Of a stretch of 11,549 nucleotides of DNA, positions 1-6,321 are shown piece by piece (within the stretch, counting starts at the first letter, position 1; each line of letters begins with the position of its first letter). Origin of the DNA: Methanobacteriota archaeon (GTDB taxonomy: Archaea > Methanobacteriota > Methanobacteria > Methanobacteriales > Methanobacteriaceae). The stretch lies in contig JAEZKE010000102.1 of assembly GCA_023436175.1 (NCBI GenBank), positions 1 through 11,549 of the forward strand, in the 5' to 3' direction. The translations under genes and the position numbers were made by a program. Below the pieces are notes generated by a model that worked only from the letters and a program-made list of their open reading frames with translations, was not told where the DNA came from and did no database searches.

Positions 1-79
1 TATATTTATAGGTGGAAATGGCCAAACTAAACTTATAGAAATACAGGAAACACTACGGAGATTAACAAAGGATGATACA

Positions 80-1645
80 GTGATTAGGGGCAAAAAAGTA
101 CTGATAATAGGCGCAGGAAATGCAGGAAGACCTGCAGCGCATCTTTTAAACTACCTCGGCAATGAGGTTATTATTTCGGACATTAAAGAATTTGACCAGT
201 TACCACGAAAAGCCAGAAAAAGAATTGAAGAGCTGAAAGAAAAAGGAATAACTGTAGAACTTGGAGCCCATGTAAATGAACATGCAATGTGGGCAGATGT
301 TGTTTTTGTTTCTCCAAGCGTTCCTAAAAATTCTGAGATTCGACAATTTATTAATGAGTGTGAAGAAAACTACGAGATCATGGAAATTGGTACAAGGGAT
401 ATTGGAAAGATGATAAATTCTCTTATAAAGATCCCTATGATTGGTATTGCTGGAACAGATGGTAAAACCACAACCACCAACATGACAAACTATACATTGT
501 CTGATAGATATGAAACATTACTTTTCTCATCCCTGCAGAATTCGCTTGTTATTGAAGGATTAGTTGATTTTATAGTTGAAAATGGAACTGGAAATAAAGA
601 TTTTGCAGTTTTTGAACTTCCTCATGGTACTATAAGGATGTTAGACGGACTTGAAATTTGTGCAGGGGTTCTAACTAATCTTACCCCAGACCATATGGAT
701 GAATTCAATACTTATGAAGAATACGTTGAAAGAAATGTAGCTATAAAAGATCTACTCCATAAAAACGGAATTTTAATTGCAAATGGTGATGATCCCATAA
801 TAAGCATATTGGCACCTAAATTTGATAAAGAAGTCATATATTATGGATTTAATGAGCCCAGGACAGTAGTATGTGAAGGTAGAACTTATCACCATAAAAA
901 TAATATAGACTTTGATATCTTAGCAGAGGATGTTGAGCTTAAGGGCCTCTATGGTTCAGAATTTACAATTAAAACTGGAACTATTCCTACTGCGGTTTGT
1001 AAAAACTGTGGTAAAGTGTATTGCAGTTGCGGTAATTTTGAAAGGAAGTATAGAGATCCATGTAATATGCGAATAAAACTTAAATCGCCCGGTGCATGTA
1101 ATATAGAAAATGCAATGGCAGCATTTGCTGTGGACATGATTTTAGATTTTGATTTAGATTATATCAAAGATAAATTAGAGAGCTTTTCAGGAGTAGCTGG
1201 AAGGTTTGAAAAAATCGACATAGTTAACGGCACAAATATATTTATGGATGCTGCTCACAATCCCGAGGCGGCAGAGCGTCTCTTAGATGGTTTAACCCTT
1301 GAGGGAAAGCTTATAATATCTGTGGATAATCCGGATACACTTACGGTACGTGATAAATTTAAAATGGGTAGTGTACTTGGAAAATATGCGGATGTAGTTA
1401 TTGCAAGCGCAAAAAATGAAACTACGGAAGTAGTAGACCTTGATGCAGCAGAAACAGTAGTGGACGGAGCTGACGGTATAGAAACATACAAAACAACTAA
1501 TATCTCAGATTCAATATCTAAAGCATTGGAAATCGCAAAGGAAGGGGATACGATAATCCACATAGGTCCAGGTGTCGTTAATGCCTATGAAAATGTAAAA
1601 TCTGAGATATATAACGGTATTAAAGAGTATAAAAACAAGACTTGA
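80..1645 (+). CDS. Mur ligase family protein, pseudomurein peptide ligase (MurC-like, pMurC type)
   Basis: ATP-dependent amino-acid/peptide ligase, probably adding a residue to the UDP-linked peptide precursor of pseudomurein in the cytoplasm. Seen in the 521-residue product: an N-terminal Rossmann domain (GAGNAGRPAA, 11-20), the ATP loop GTDGKTTTT (125-133; Asp where Mur ligases usually have Asn or His), the central motif NLTPDHMDE (200-208) and the C-terminal domain motif DAAHNPEA (390-397). A cysteine cluster CKNC...CSC (C307, C310, C315, C317) is likely a zinc site. At the place of the carbamylated lysine of MurD/E/F (after EEYVER) there is Asn219, as expected for a MurC-like enzyme lacking that lysine. 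The GTG start at 80 follows GGATGAT closely, but the frame is open back to base 2 with no other start, so the real start may lie outside the window. The second ligase follows after 33 bases. Family is sure; the amino acid added is not. Confidence 0.88.
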   Translation: MIRGKKVLIIGAGNAGRPAAHLLNYLGNEVIISDIKEFDQLPRKARKRIEELKEKGITVELGAHVNEHAMWADVVFVSPSVPKNSEIRQFINECEENYEIMEIGTRDIGKMINSLIKIPMIGIAGTDGKTTTTNMTNYTLSDRYETLLFSSLQNSLVIEGLVDFIVENGTGNKDFAVFELPHGTIRMLDGLEICAGVLTNLTPDHMDEFNTYEEYVERNVAIKDLLHKNGILIANGDDPIISILAPKFDKEVIYYGFNEPRTVVCEGRTYHHKNNIDFDILAEDVELKGLYGSEFTIKTGTIPTAVCKNCGKVYCSCGNFERKYRDPCNMRIKLKSPGACNIENAMAAFAVDMILDFDLDYIKDKLESFSGVAGRFEKIDIVNGTNIFMDAAHNPEAAERLLDGLTLEGKLIISVDNPDTLTVRDKFKMGSVLGKYADVVIASAKNETTEVVDLDAAETVVDGADGIETYKTTNISDSISKALEIAKEGDTIIHIGPGVVNAYENVKSEIYNGIKEYKNKT

Positions 1646-1678
1646 ATTTCAGTGAACCAGATAAATGGATCTATTTTT

Positions 1679-3193
1679 ATGAAAAAACAAGAATTCAAAG
1701 TAGTGGTTATCGGTGGCTGCGGAACTGTGGGAAGTTTAATGGCAAGGGTTTTAAAGGATAACGGTGCTGATGTTACAGTATCTGATCTTTCAACAGATAG
1801 TCCGCAGGTTGATGTTCTTAAAGAAGAAGGAATAAAACTTAATCTTGGAGAGCATGATGAAAACATCCTGAAAAATGCAGATAAGATTGTAGTTGCTCCG
1901 AGCTTACTTAAAAACAGCAAATTAATTGGAAAAATAAAACGAGTTACAGATGTGGATATAATAAGTGTGGATGAAGTTTTGAATATTTGTAAAGTAGATA
2001 AACCTGTGGTTGGAATAACCGGTACCAACGGAAAAACCACCACAACATGGATGCTTAAAAATATATTAAATCTTAGCGGATGCAAAACCCCCGAACATAA
2101 ACTGCAAATGCAGGGAAATACGGAATTAATACCTTCTTTTCAGGCGAGACTTAATGGGGATATAGCTGTTTTAGAAATAGGCACACATGGAAATCCTAAT
2201 GAAATTAAAAGCTGTGCAGTAAAATCGAAGGTTGATATAGGGATTATAACTAACATTTCTAAGGATCATTTAAGTGGATCCCACAGTTTCTTGGATTATG
2301 TAAACTGTAAAAGAGAAATTGTAGAAATAGCTAATTGTTTAGTTTTAAATGCTGATGACCCTGTAGTGACTGGTTTTAGTACTGATAATTCTCATAAAAC
2401 CTTATTTTACGGAATTGAAGATGTGAATTTTGAAATAGAGGCTTATCCTGAGGTAAGAAACTGTCCCGTATGTGGAAAAGAACTTGAGTATTCTATACAT
2501 TATTTAGGTCATTTAGGGGTTTATAGATGTCCTTGCGGATTTAAACATCCATATCTGGATGTTAAAGCTTCTGATGTAAATGATAACTCTTTTAAATTAG
2601 TTATAGGATCGAATACAGCAGAAATAAAACTTAAACAGGCAGGTATTCACAATGTTTATAATGCACTTGCTGCAGCAACTGGCGCTTTGGCGCTTAATAT
2701 TGATTTTGATGATATTGTAAATGGTATTGAAACTTTTGAAGGCGTAAAAGGTAGATTTCAGAAAATTGACATTGGAAAAAAAATAATAATAGATTACGCA
2801 CATAATCCTGCAGGTGTTAAAGCAATAATCCAGACATTAATCCGAGAAAAACCAGAATCTTCGAGATTAATCATTGTAAATACTGTATCTTCTGAAAGTG
2901 GAATTAATGGAGATATGGAAATAGCAAAAATATTAAAAGATGTAGATGTTATAGTAGTAGCATCAAATGCCAGTAGAAAAGCTTCATTAGAGGTTAATGT
3001 TAATAACCATGTAATATTAACTGAATCTAGTAAAAAGGGCTCTAAAATAGGGACATTAGGTGCAAGTAAATTACAGGTGGAAGAGAGCTTAAATTTAGCA
3101 ATAACAGAGGCTGAAAAAGAGGATATTATCCTCATAATAGGGGAAGGGGGAGTTAAATATTCTGCAGAAATACTTGAGAGATTCAAAAATTAG
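1679..3193 (+). CDS. Mur ligase family protein, pseudomurein peptide ligase (MurE/MurT-like, pMurE type)
   Basis: Second ATP-dependent Mur-type ligase, probably extending the pseudomurein peptide. From the ATG at 1679 it has 504 residues: Rossmann-like N-domain (VIGGCGTVGS, about 10-19), ATP loop GTNGKTTTT (115-123), NISKDHLSG (192-200), a lysine in YVNCKREI (K211) where MurD/E/F carry the carbamylated lysine, and DYAHNPAG (372-379). A CPVC...CPCGF cluster (C262, C265, C284, C286) with HLGVYRC between the pairs closely resembles the zinc ribbon of MurT, the ligase half of bacterial lipid II amidation. No GatD-like amidotransferase is in view, so a plain ligase role is preferred. Start choice: an in-frame GTG at 1652 has no ribosome binding site, whereas ATG 1679 is preceded by GGAT 8 bases away. 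Its end overlaps the next gene by 20 bases, so the genes are probably co-transcribed and translationally coupled. Confidence 0.88.
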   Translation: MKKQEFKVVVIGGCGTVGSLMARVLKDNGADVTVSDLSTDSPQVDVLKEEGIKLNLGEHDENILKNADKIVVAPSLLKNSKLIGKIKRVTDVDIISVDEVLNICKVDKPVVGITGTNGKTTTTWMLKNILNLSGCKTPEHKLQMQGNTELIPSFQARLNGDIAVLEIGTHGNPNEIKSCAVKSKVDIGIITNISKDHLSGSHSFLDYVNCKREIVEIANCLVLNADDPVVTGFSTDNSHKTLFYGIEDVNFEIEAYPEVRNCPVCGKELEYSIHYLGHLGVYRCPCGFKHPYLDVKASDVNDNSFKLVIGSNTAEIKLKQAGIHNVYNALAAATGALALNIDFDDIVNGIETFEGVKGRFQKIDIGKKIIIDYAHNPAGVKAIIQTLIREKPESSRLIIVNTVSSESGINGDMEIAKILKDVDVIVVASNASRKASLEVNVNNHVILTESSKKGSKIGTLGASKLQVEESLNLAITEAEKEDIILIIGEGGVKYSAEILERFKN

Positions 3194-4346
3194 CATAAGC
3201 ATACTTATTTTATTAGCATTGGCCATGTATCCTTTGGGAAATGTTGTAGGAAATTTTTATTCGCCGCAGGGTCCAACAGAAATTACCTCTTTGAGTATAG
3301 GGGATACAGTTTTAGCAGGGGCCACGGTTACAGATGACAGCAAAATTAGAAAGGTTCCTCTACTTTACCATCCTGAATATATAGTATATTATATTAATAA
3401 CCTGGAATTTTTAGATATTATAGATGCTGTAATTACAGGCACAGTTAAAACTCCGACTGATCAAATTACAGGTAGTGGTATATCAAAAGAAGGGACTGCA
3501 CAGGGTTTCAATGGTCCAGGAGTTTTAGCAGTTGCAGATAATAAATTAACTGTAATTCCACCTGGTAATTTTGTTTATGGATATAAAACTCCCTACACAT
3601 TTGGAATTAAAACAAAAGATGGTTTGCAGATAACTGAAGGGAAAAATATCATAAAAGTAGTTCCTTATAATCAGATCAATAATGATACAATACCTCATAA
3701 CTATGTAAGTGTAAACAGCATTAAAAAATGGTACAATGGTGCTGATACCGGTGATCATATAACTTTAGATTATGCAATTGCAAAATTCAACGATGGAAGA
3801 AATTTAGTTACACCCGAAAACATCCAATCCCTCTTTGGGGCTGATGTGCTGGATTATATGGGAAACTATCCCTCAGGAAGGCCAGTACAGGTTTATGGAG
3901 GATCTGTAACTGAAAAAGTCATTGGGACTGGAGCCGATACGCTTGGATTCTATGCAGAATATAACAACGAAAACAGAGAAATTAATGCACGAGAATTTGT
4001 GAAGGCGTGGAATGGGACTATAATTCCGCCTCATGCCACTTCATCAGGAAAGGAAACGGTAGGATTTGCAAAGGTTACTGACCCACATGCTCCTGGAGGT
4101 TGGGCATCTCATGGAGTCTGTCCTGCTGCAAGAACATTAAGGGCAGCAGTATCTCAAGCAGGATTTGGACTTCCAGTCGGTCTTTCATGGGGTGAATATG
4201 CAGTTAAATTTGGATATAACCCTGCAGTTGATGTAACTGTAACAAATACTAAAGATTATCCTGTAAAAATAGTAATGTGGACTGAAGGCGCCGGAACTGG
4301 TATGACTATACATTGTAAAGTTATTGAACTTATTCCGAATGCTTAA
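3174..4346 (+). CDS. secreted or membrane-anchored protein with VanW-like C-terminal domain
   Basis: Function unknown. The 390-residue product begins with a short basic stretch and a hydrophobic segment (about 6-26), a signal peptide or anchor, so the rest should lie outside the membrane. Residues 30-290 are polar, rich in Gly, Thr and Asn, and not recognised. Residues 305-387 resemble the VanW family: a Gly-rich start leading to a Cys and a helix (GVCPAARTLRAAV, Cys316), then NPAVDVTVTNTKDYPVKI (349-366), like the conserved VanW ending on an extracellular beta segment. The match is by eye and distant. The start is taken as TTG 3174, inside the previous gene, because it keeps the whole hydrophobic segment; no good ribosome binding site precedes it, which fits coupling to the upstream ligase. 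ATG 3225 would remove most of the segment. Its place behind two wall-precursor ligases suggests a job in wall assembly or recognition. Confidence 0.65.
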   Translation: MRDSKISISILILLALAMYPLGNVVGNFYSPQGPTEITSLSIGDTVLAGATVTDDSKIRKVPLLYHPEYIVYYINNLEFLDIIDAVITGTVKTPTDQITGSGISKEGTAQGFNGPGVLAVADNKLTVIPPGNFVYGYKTPYTFGIKTKDGLQITEGKNIIKVVPYNQINNDTIPHNYVSVNSIKKWYNGADTGDHITLDYAIAKFNDGRNLVTPENIQSLFGADVLDYMGNYPSGRPVQVYGGSVTEKVIGTGADTLGFYAEYNNENREINAREFVKAWNGTIIPPHATSSGKETVGFAKVTDPHAPGGWASHGVCPAARTLRAAVSQAGFGLPVGLSWGEYAVKFGYNPAVDVTVTNTKDYPVKIVMWTEGAGTGMTIHCKVIELIPNA

Positions 4347-4426
4347 CTGGATAATTAAATATCCATTTCATTTTATTAAATTTAAATTGGCAATTGTATT
4401 GTAAAGAGTTAATGCATGTGATTTTA

Positions 4427-5077
4427 ATGGTATCAGCAATTATAACTGCGGCGGGTAAAAATAGAAGGATGAGGGATGATTTAAAATCTCGCGGAATAGA
4501 AATTAGACATAAACTTCTCCTTAACTTCTGTGGAAATCCTGTAATATTACAAACACTTCAAAACACTTTAAATGCAGGTGTCGATGAATGTATGGTTGTT
4601 TTAGGGCATTTCAGCGATGAAATAATATCTGTATTGGATGAATTAGATGATGAAAGAGTTAGAATCACCATAAATCCAGAAATTGATGTTGAATTATCTG
4701 AATCTCTTTTAAATGGAGTTAAAAAAGTTAAAGGTGAGTTTTGCCTCTGTGTTGCAGCGGATCAACCTACTATCTCTTCTGAAACTTTTAAAAATATTAT
4801 ACAGGGATTATTTAATAGTCAAGAACCAAAAAATACAGTTTCTATTCTTGCAAGGGGTAAAGCAGGATATTTAAACACTGCGGAAGGTCTTGGAATGCCT
4901 TTTGTATGTCATGTTGATATTTTAAAGAAGTATCTAAGTGTAAATAAAGATAATTTGAATCCAATTTTAAGAAAAATGCTTAAAGAAGGTGTTATCTTTT
5001 ATGGAGTTCCTCCAAAGGATGATCTAGAACTTGTAAACATTAATAATTATGGTGATTATTTAAAATGTAGAAAATGA
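4427..5077 (+). CDS. MobA-like nucleotidyltransferase
   Basis: A 216-residue protein of the MobA-like NTP transferase family, which couples a nucleoside triphosphate to a phosphorylated or similar acceptor. Seen: the N-terminal nucleotide loop AAGKNRRM (8-15), the following lysine in RHKLLL (K29), ADQP (111-114, metal-binding Asp112), GMP (156-158) and a C-terminal ELVNINNYGDY (201-211) like the DINTPEDY of the family. The usual Ser and Gly of the AAGxSxRMG loop are replaced, so the substrate may differ from molybdenum cofactor. Between wall genes it could make an activated sugar or amino-acid nucleotide for pseudomurein; as far as I recall, a MobA-like protein is among genes shared by pseudomurein producers. 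ATG 4427 is chosen because GTGAT lies 4 bases upstream and the product then begins like other family members; in-frame ATG 4412 and TTG 4394 are alternatives. A decayed copy of its 3' end is found at about 6079-6225. Confidence 0.78.
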   Translation: MVSAIITAAGKNRRMRDDLKSRGIEIRHKLLLNFCGNPVILQTLQNTLNAGVDECMVVLGHFSDEIISVLDELDDERVRITINPEIDVELSESLLNGVKKVKGEFCLCVAADQPTISSETFKNIIQGLFNSQEPKNTVSILARGKAGYLNTAEGLGMPFVCHVDILKKYLSVNKDNLNPILRKMLKEGVIFYGVPPKDDLELVNINNYGDYLKCRK

Positions 5078-5224
5078 TTCATTATTTTTACAAAAAATTA
5101 AAAATAGTGTTACTAAAATTATTTAAACAGTAAAAATAATTTGAAGTCTTTGCAAAAATTGAATATAAAATTGTTTGAAACTACAAATCAATGAAATTTT
5201 AAATAACAATCTGGGGAAGTACAA

Positions 5225-6052
5225 ATGAAAAGGTGGCAAAAAGCTCTTATAATTATAATCTTGATATTAATTCCGATTACAGTAGGTGCAATAGTTGAAT
5301 TTGTAATTACTGATCAACAAACCGGTGGTAAAATAAATATACTGTTATTAGGTAGAGACGCTCAAAATTCAATTTATTCAGGTAATACTGATTCTATAAC
5401 TATTCTTTCTATTGATAAGAACACAAAAAAAGTTTCTCTCCTTTCCATTCCTCGAGATAGTAAAGTAGACATACCGGGACATGGTATGGATAAAATTAAT
5501 GCTGCATATGGTGATGGCGGAATTAACTTAACAGTTACGACTATAGAAAATTTCTTAAATATACATATAGATTATTACGTCGTTATAGACTTTGAAGAGT
5601 TCAAAAGTATTGTAGATACTTTAGGTGGAATTAATGTTAATGTTGAGCCACAAATTGCTGCTTATAGGCCTGAATTAGGACAGCCTGGCATAAAAAAATT
5701 GGACGGCGATCAAACACTACTTTACGTACGTTTTAGACAGGACAGTAAAGGGGATATTGGAAGAGTGCAAAGACATCAGAAAGTTATTGCAGAAATTATC
5801 AGGGAATCTTTAGAACCTTCTAACTTACCTAAGTTGCCTTCTATTTTAAACCAGTTGAGTGAAAATACACACACGAATGTCCCTATTTATGACTCAGTCA
5901 GACTTGGGCAACTTCTTATGGACTTTGATATAAATAATGCTCCCGTGGAGATAATTACAGGTAAAAGCCAGCGTGTTAATGGAATATATTACCTTATTCC
6001 TGACAGGGCAGATGCTGAAAAGAAGGTAACTGAATTGGGCTTGAGGGATTAA
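5225..6052 (+). CDS. LytR-CpsA-Psr (LCP) family membrane protein
   Basis: The 275-residue product has a short basic N-terminus, one membrane helix (about 7-27) and a complete extracellular LCP domain. In bacteria this family transfers lipid-linked glycopolymers (teichoic acid, capsule, arabinogalactan) onto the wall with release of the lipid phosphate. Motifs seen: NILLLGRD (38-45), SIPRDSKVDIPG (74-85), KINAAYGDGG (90-99), DYYVVIDF (116-123), VDTLGGINVNV (130-140), LDGDQTLLYVRFR (159-171) and GDIGRVQRHQ (176-185). The Arg and Asp residues that bind the polyprenyl pyrophosphate and metal in bacterial enzymes (D45, R77, D78, R169, R171, D177, R180, R183 by position) all appear present, so it is likely active. 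The polymer and acceptor in an archaeon with pseudomurein are not known; the wall genes upstream support an attachment role. ATG 5225 follows GGGGAAG by about 7 bases. The stop codon lies in a hairpin. Confidence 0.9.
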   Translation: MKRWQKALIIIILILIPITVGAIVEFVITDQQTGGKINILLLGRDAQNSIYSGNTDSITILSIDKNTKKVSLLSIPRDSKVDIPGHGMDKINAAYGDGGINLTVTTIENFLNIHIDYYVVIDFEEFKSIVDTLGGINVNVEPQIAAYRPELGQPGIKKLDGDQTLLYVRFRQDSKGDIGRVQRHQKVIAEIIRESLEPSNLPKLPSILNQLSENTHTNVPIYDSVRLGQLLMDFDINNAPVEIITGKSQRVNGIYYLIPDRADAEKKVTELGLRD

Positions 6053-6062
6053 ATCCCCTCAA
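6041..6062 (+). terminator. hairpin over the LCP stop codon, likely terminator
   Basis: TTGAGGGAT and ATCCCCTCAA form a stem with a single bulged base and a three-base TAA loop that is the stop codon itself, followed by an A- and T-rich stretch (AAAATAAATTTT). This would close the wall-gene transcript. A run of T is short, so the terminator role is moderately supported. Confidence 0.45.
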
Positions 6063-6078
6063 AATAAATTTTAGATTC

Positions 6079-6225
6079 GAATTGCTTTATGCCACGTATA
6101 TATTAAAGAAGTATCTAACTGGAAATAAAAATTTGAATTTAATTTTTAGAAATGCTTAAAGACTGTGTTATAAATTATGAAATTCTCCCAGATATGGAAC
6201 CTAAACATCAATAAATATGAGAATT
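6079..6225 (+). pseudogene. decayed copy of the 3' end of the MobA-like nucleotidyltransferase gene
   Basis: This stretch aligns with bases about 4890-5065 of the intact nucleotidyltransferase gene. The clearest core is TTAAAGAAGTATCTAA (6103-6118), identical at 4922-4937, and the match goes on through ATGCTTAAAGA, the Val-Ile-x-Tyr codons and the final GAAC...AAACAT...AAT...TATG...ATTAT block. Read in pieces it gives ILKKYL, then in another frame MLKDCVINYEILP, matching ILKKYL and MLKEGVIFYGVPP of the intact protein. Small deletions, frame changes and stop codons show that it is not translated. Leftwards the similarity fades through GAATTGCTTTATGCCACGT (6079-6097), matching the codons for GMPFVCH. 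Only the last quarter or so of the gene is represented. It explains most of the gap between the LCP gene and the next gene. Confidence 0.75.
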
Positions 6226-6284
6226 ATCTCAATATCGTGAAAAAAAAGCATTTATAGTTATTAACATTGAATCACGAATATTAT

Positions 6285-6315
6285 TTTAAATATCAAAATC
6301 AAATAATATAATGGT
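6285..6315 (+). promoter_or_regulatory. TATA-like box and GGTG ribosome binding site before the repeat-tailed membrane protein
   Basis: TTTAAATA (6285-6292) is a good archaeal TATA-like box; transcription would begin near 6313-6316, giving a very short leader. GGTG (6312-6315) lies 6 bases before the ATG at 6322 and could be the ribosome binding site, placed almost at the 5' end. The hairpin after the LCP gene supports a fresh transcript beginning here. Start of transcription is inferred. Confidence 0.4.
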
Positions 6316-6321
6316 GCCCAA

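Noticed and set aside
1585..2085. Long antisense reading frame opposite the junction of the two ligase genes
   Set aside because: It lies opposite two well-supported genes, has hydrophobic, Ser/Thr-rich shadow composition and no recognisable domain.
4348..4363. GGATA-ATTAAA-TATCC short inverted repeat after the VanW-like gene as a terminator
   Set aside because: Only a five-base AT-rich stem, too weak to separate from chance, and the next gene is only 80 bases away on the same strand.
5197..5205. TTTTAAATA as promoter of the LCP gene
   Set aside because: Its distance would start the transcript at about the ATG, which conflicts with the GGGGAAG ribosome binding site; the sequence is AT-rich enough for chance matches.
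6103..6221. A small new gene in the gap before the DUF2254-like gene
   Set aside because: Frame changes and stops break it, and it matches the 3' end of the intact nucleotidyltransferase gene, so it is a relic.
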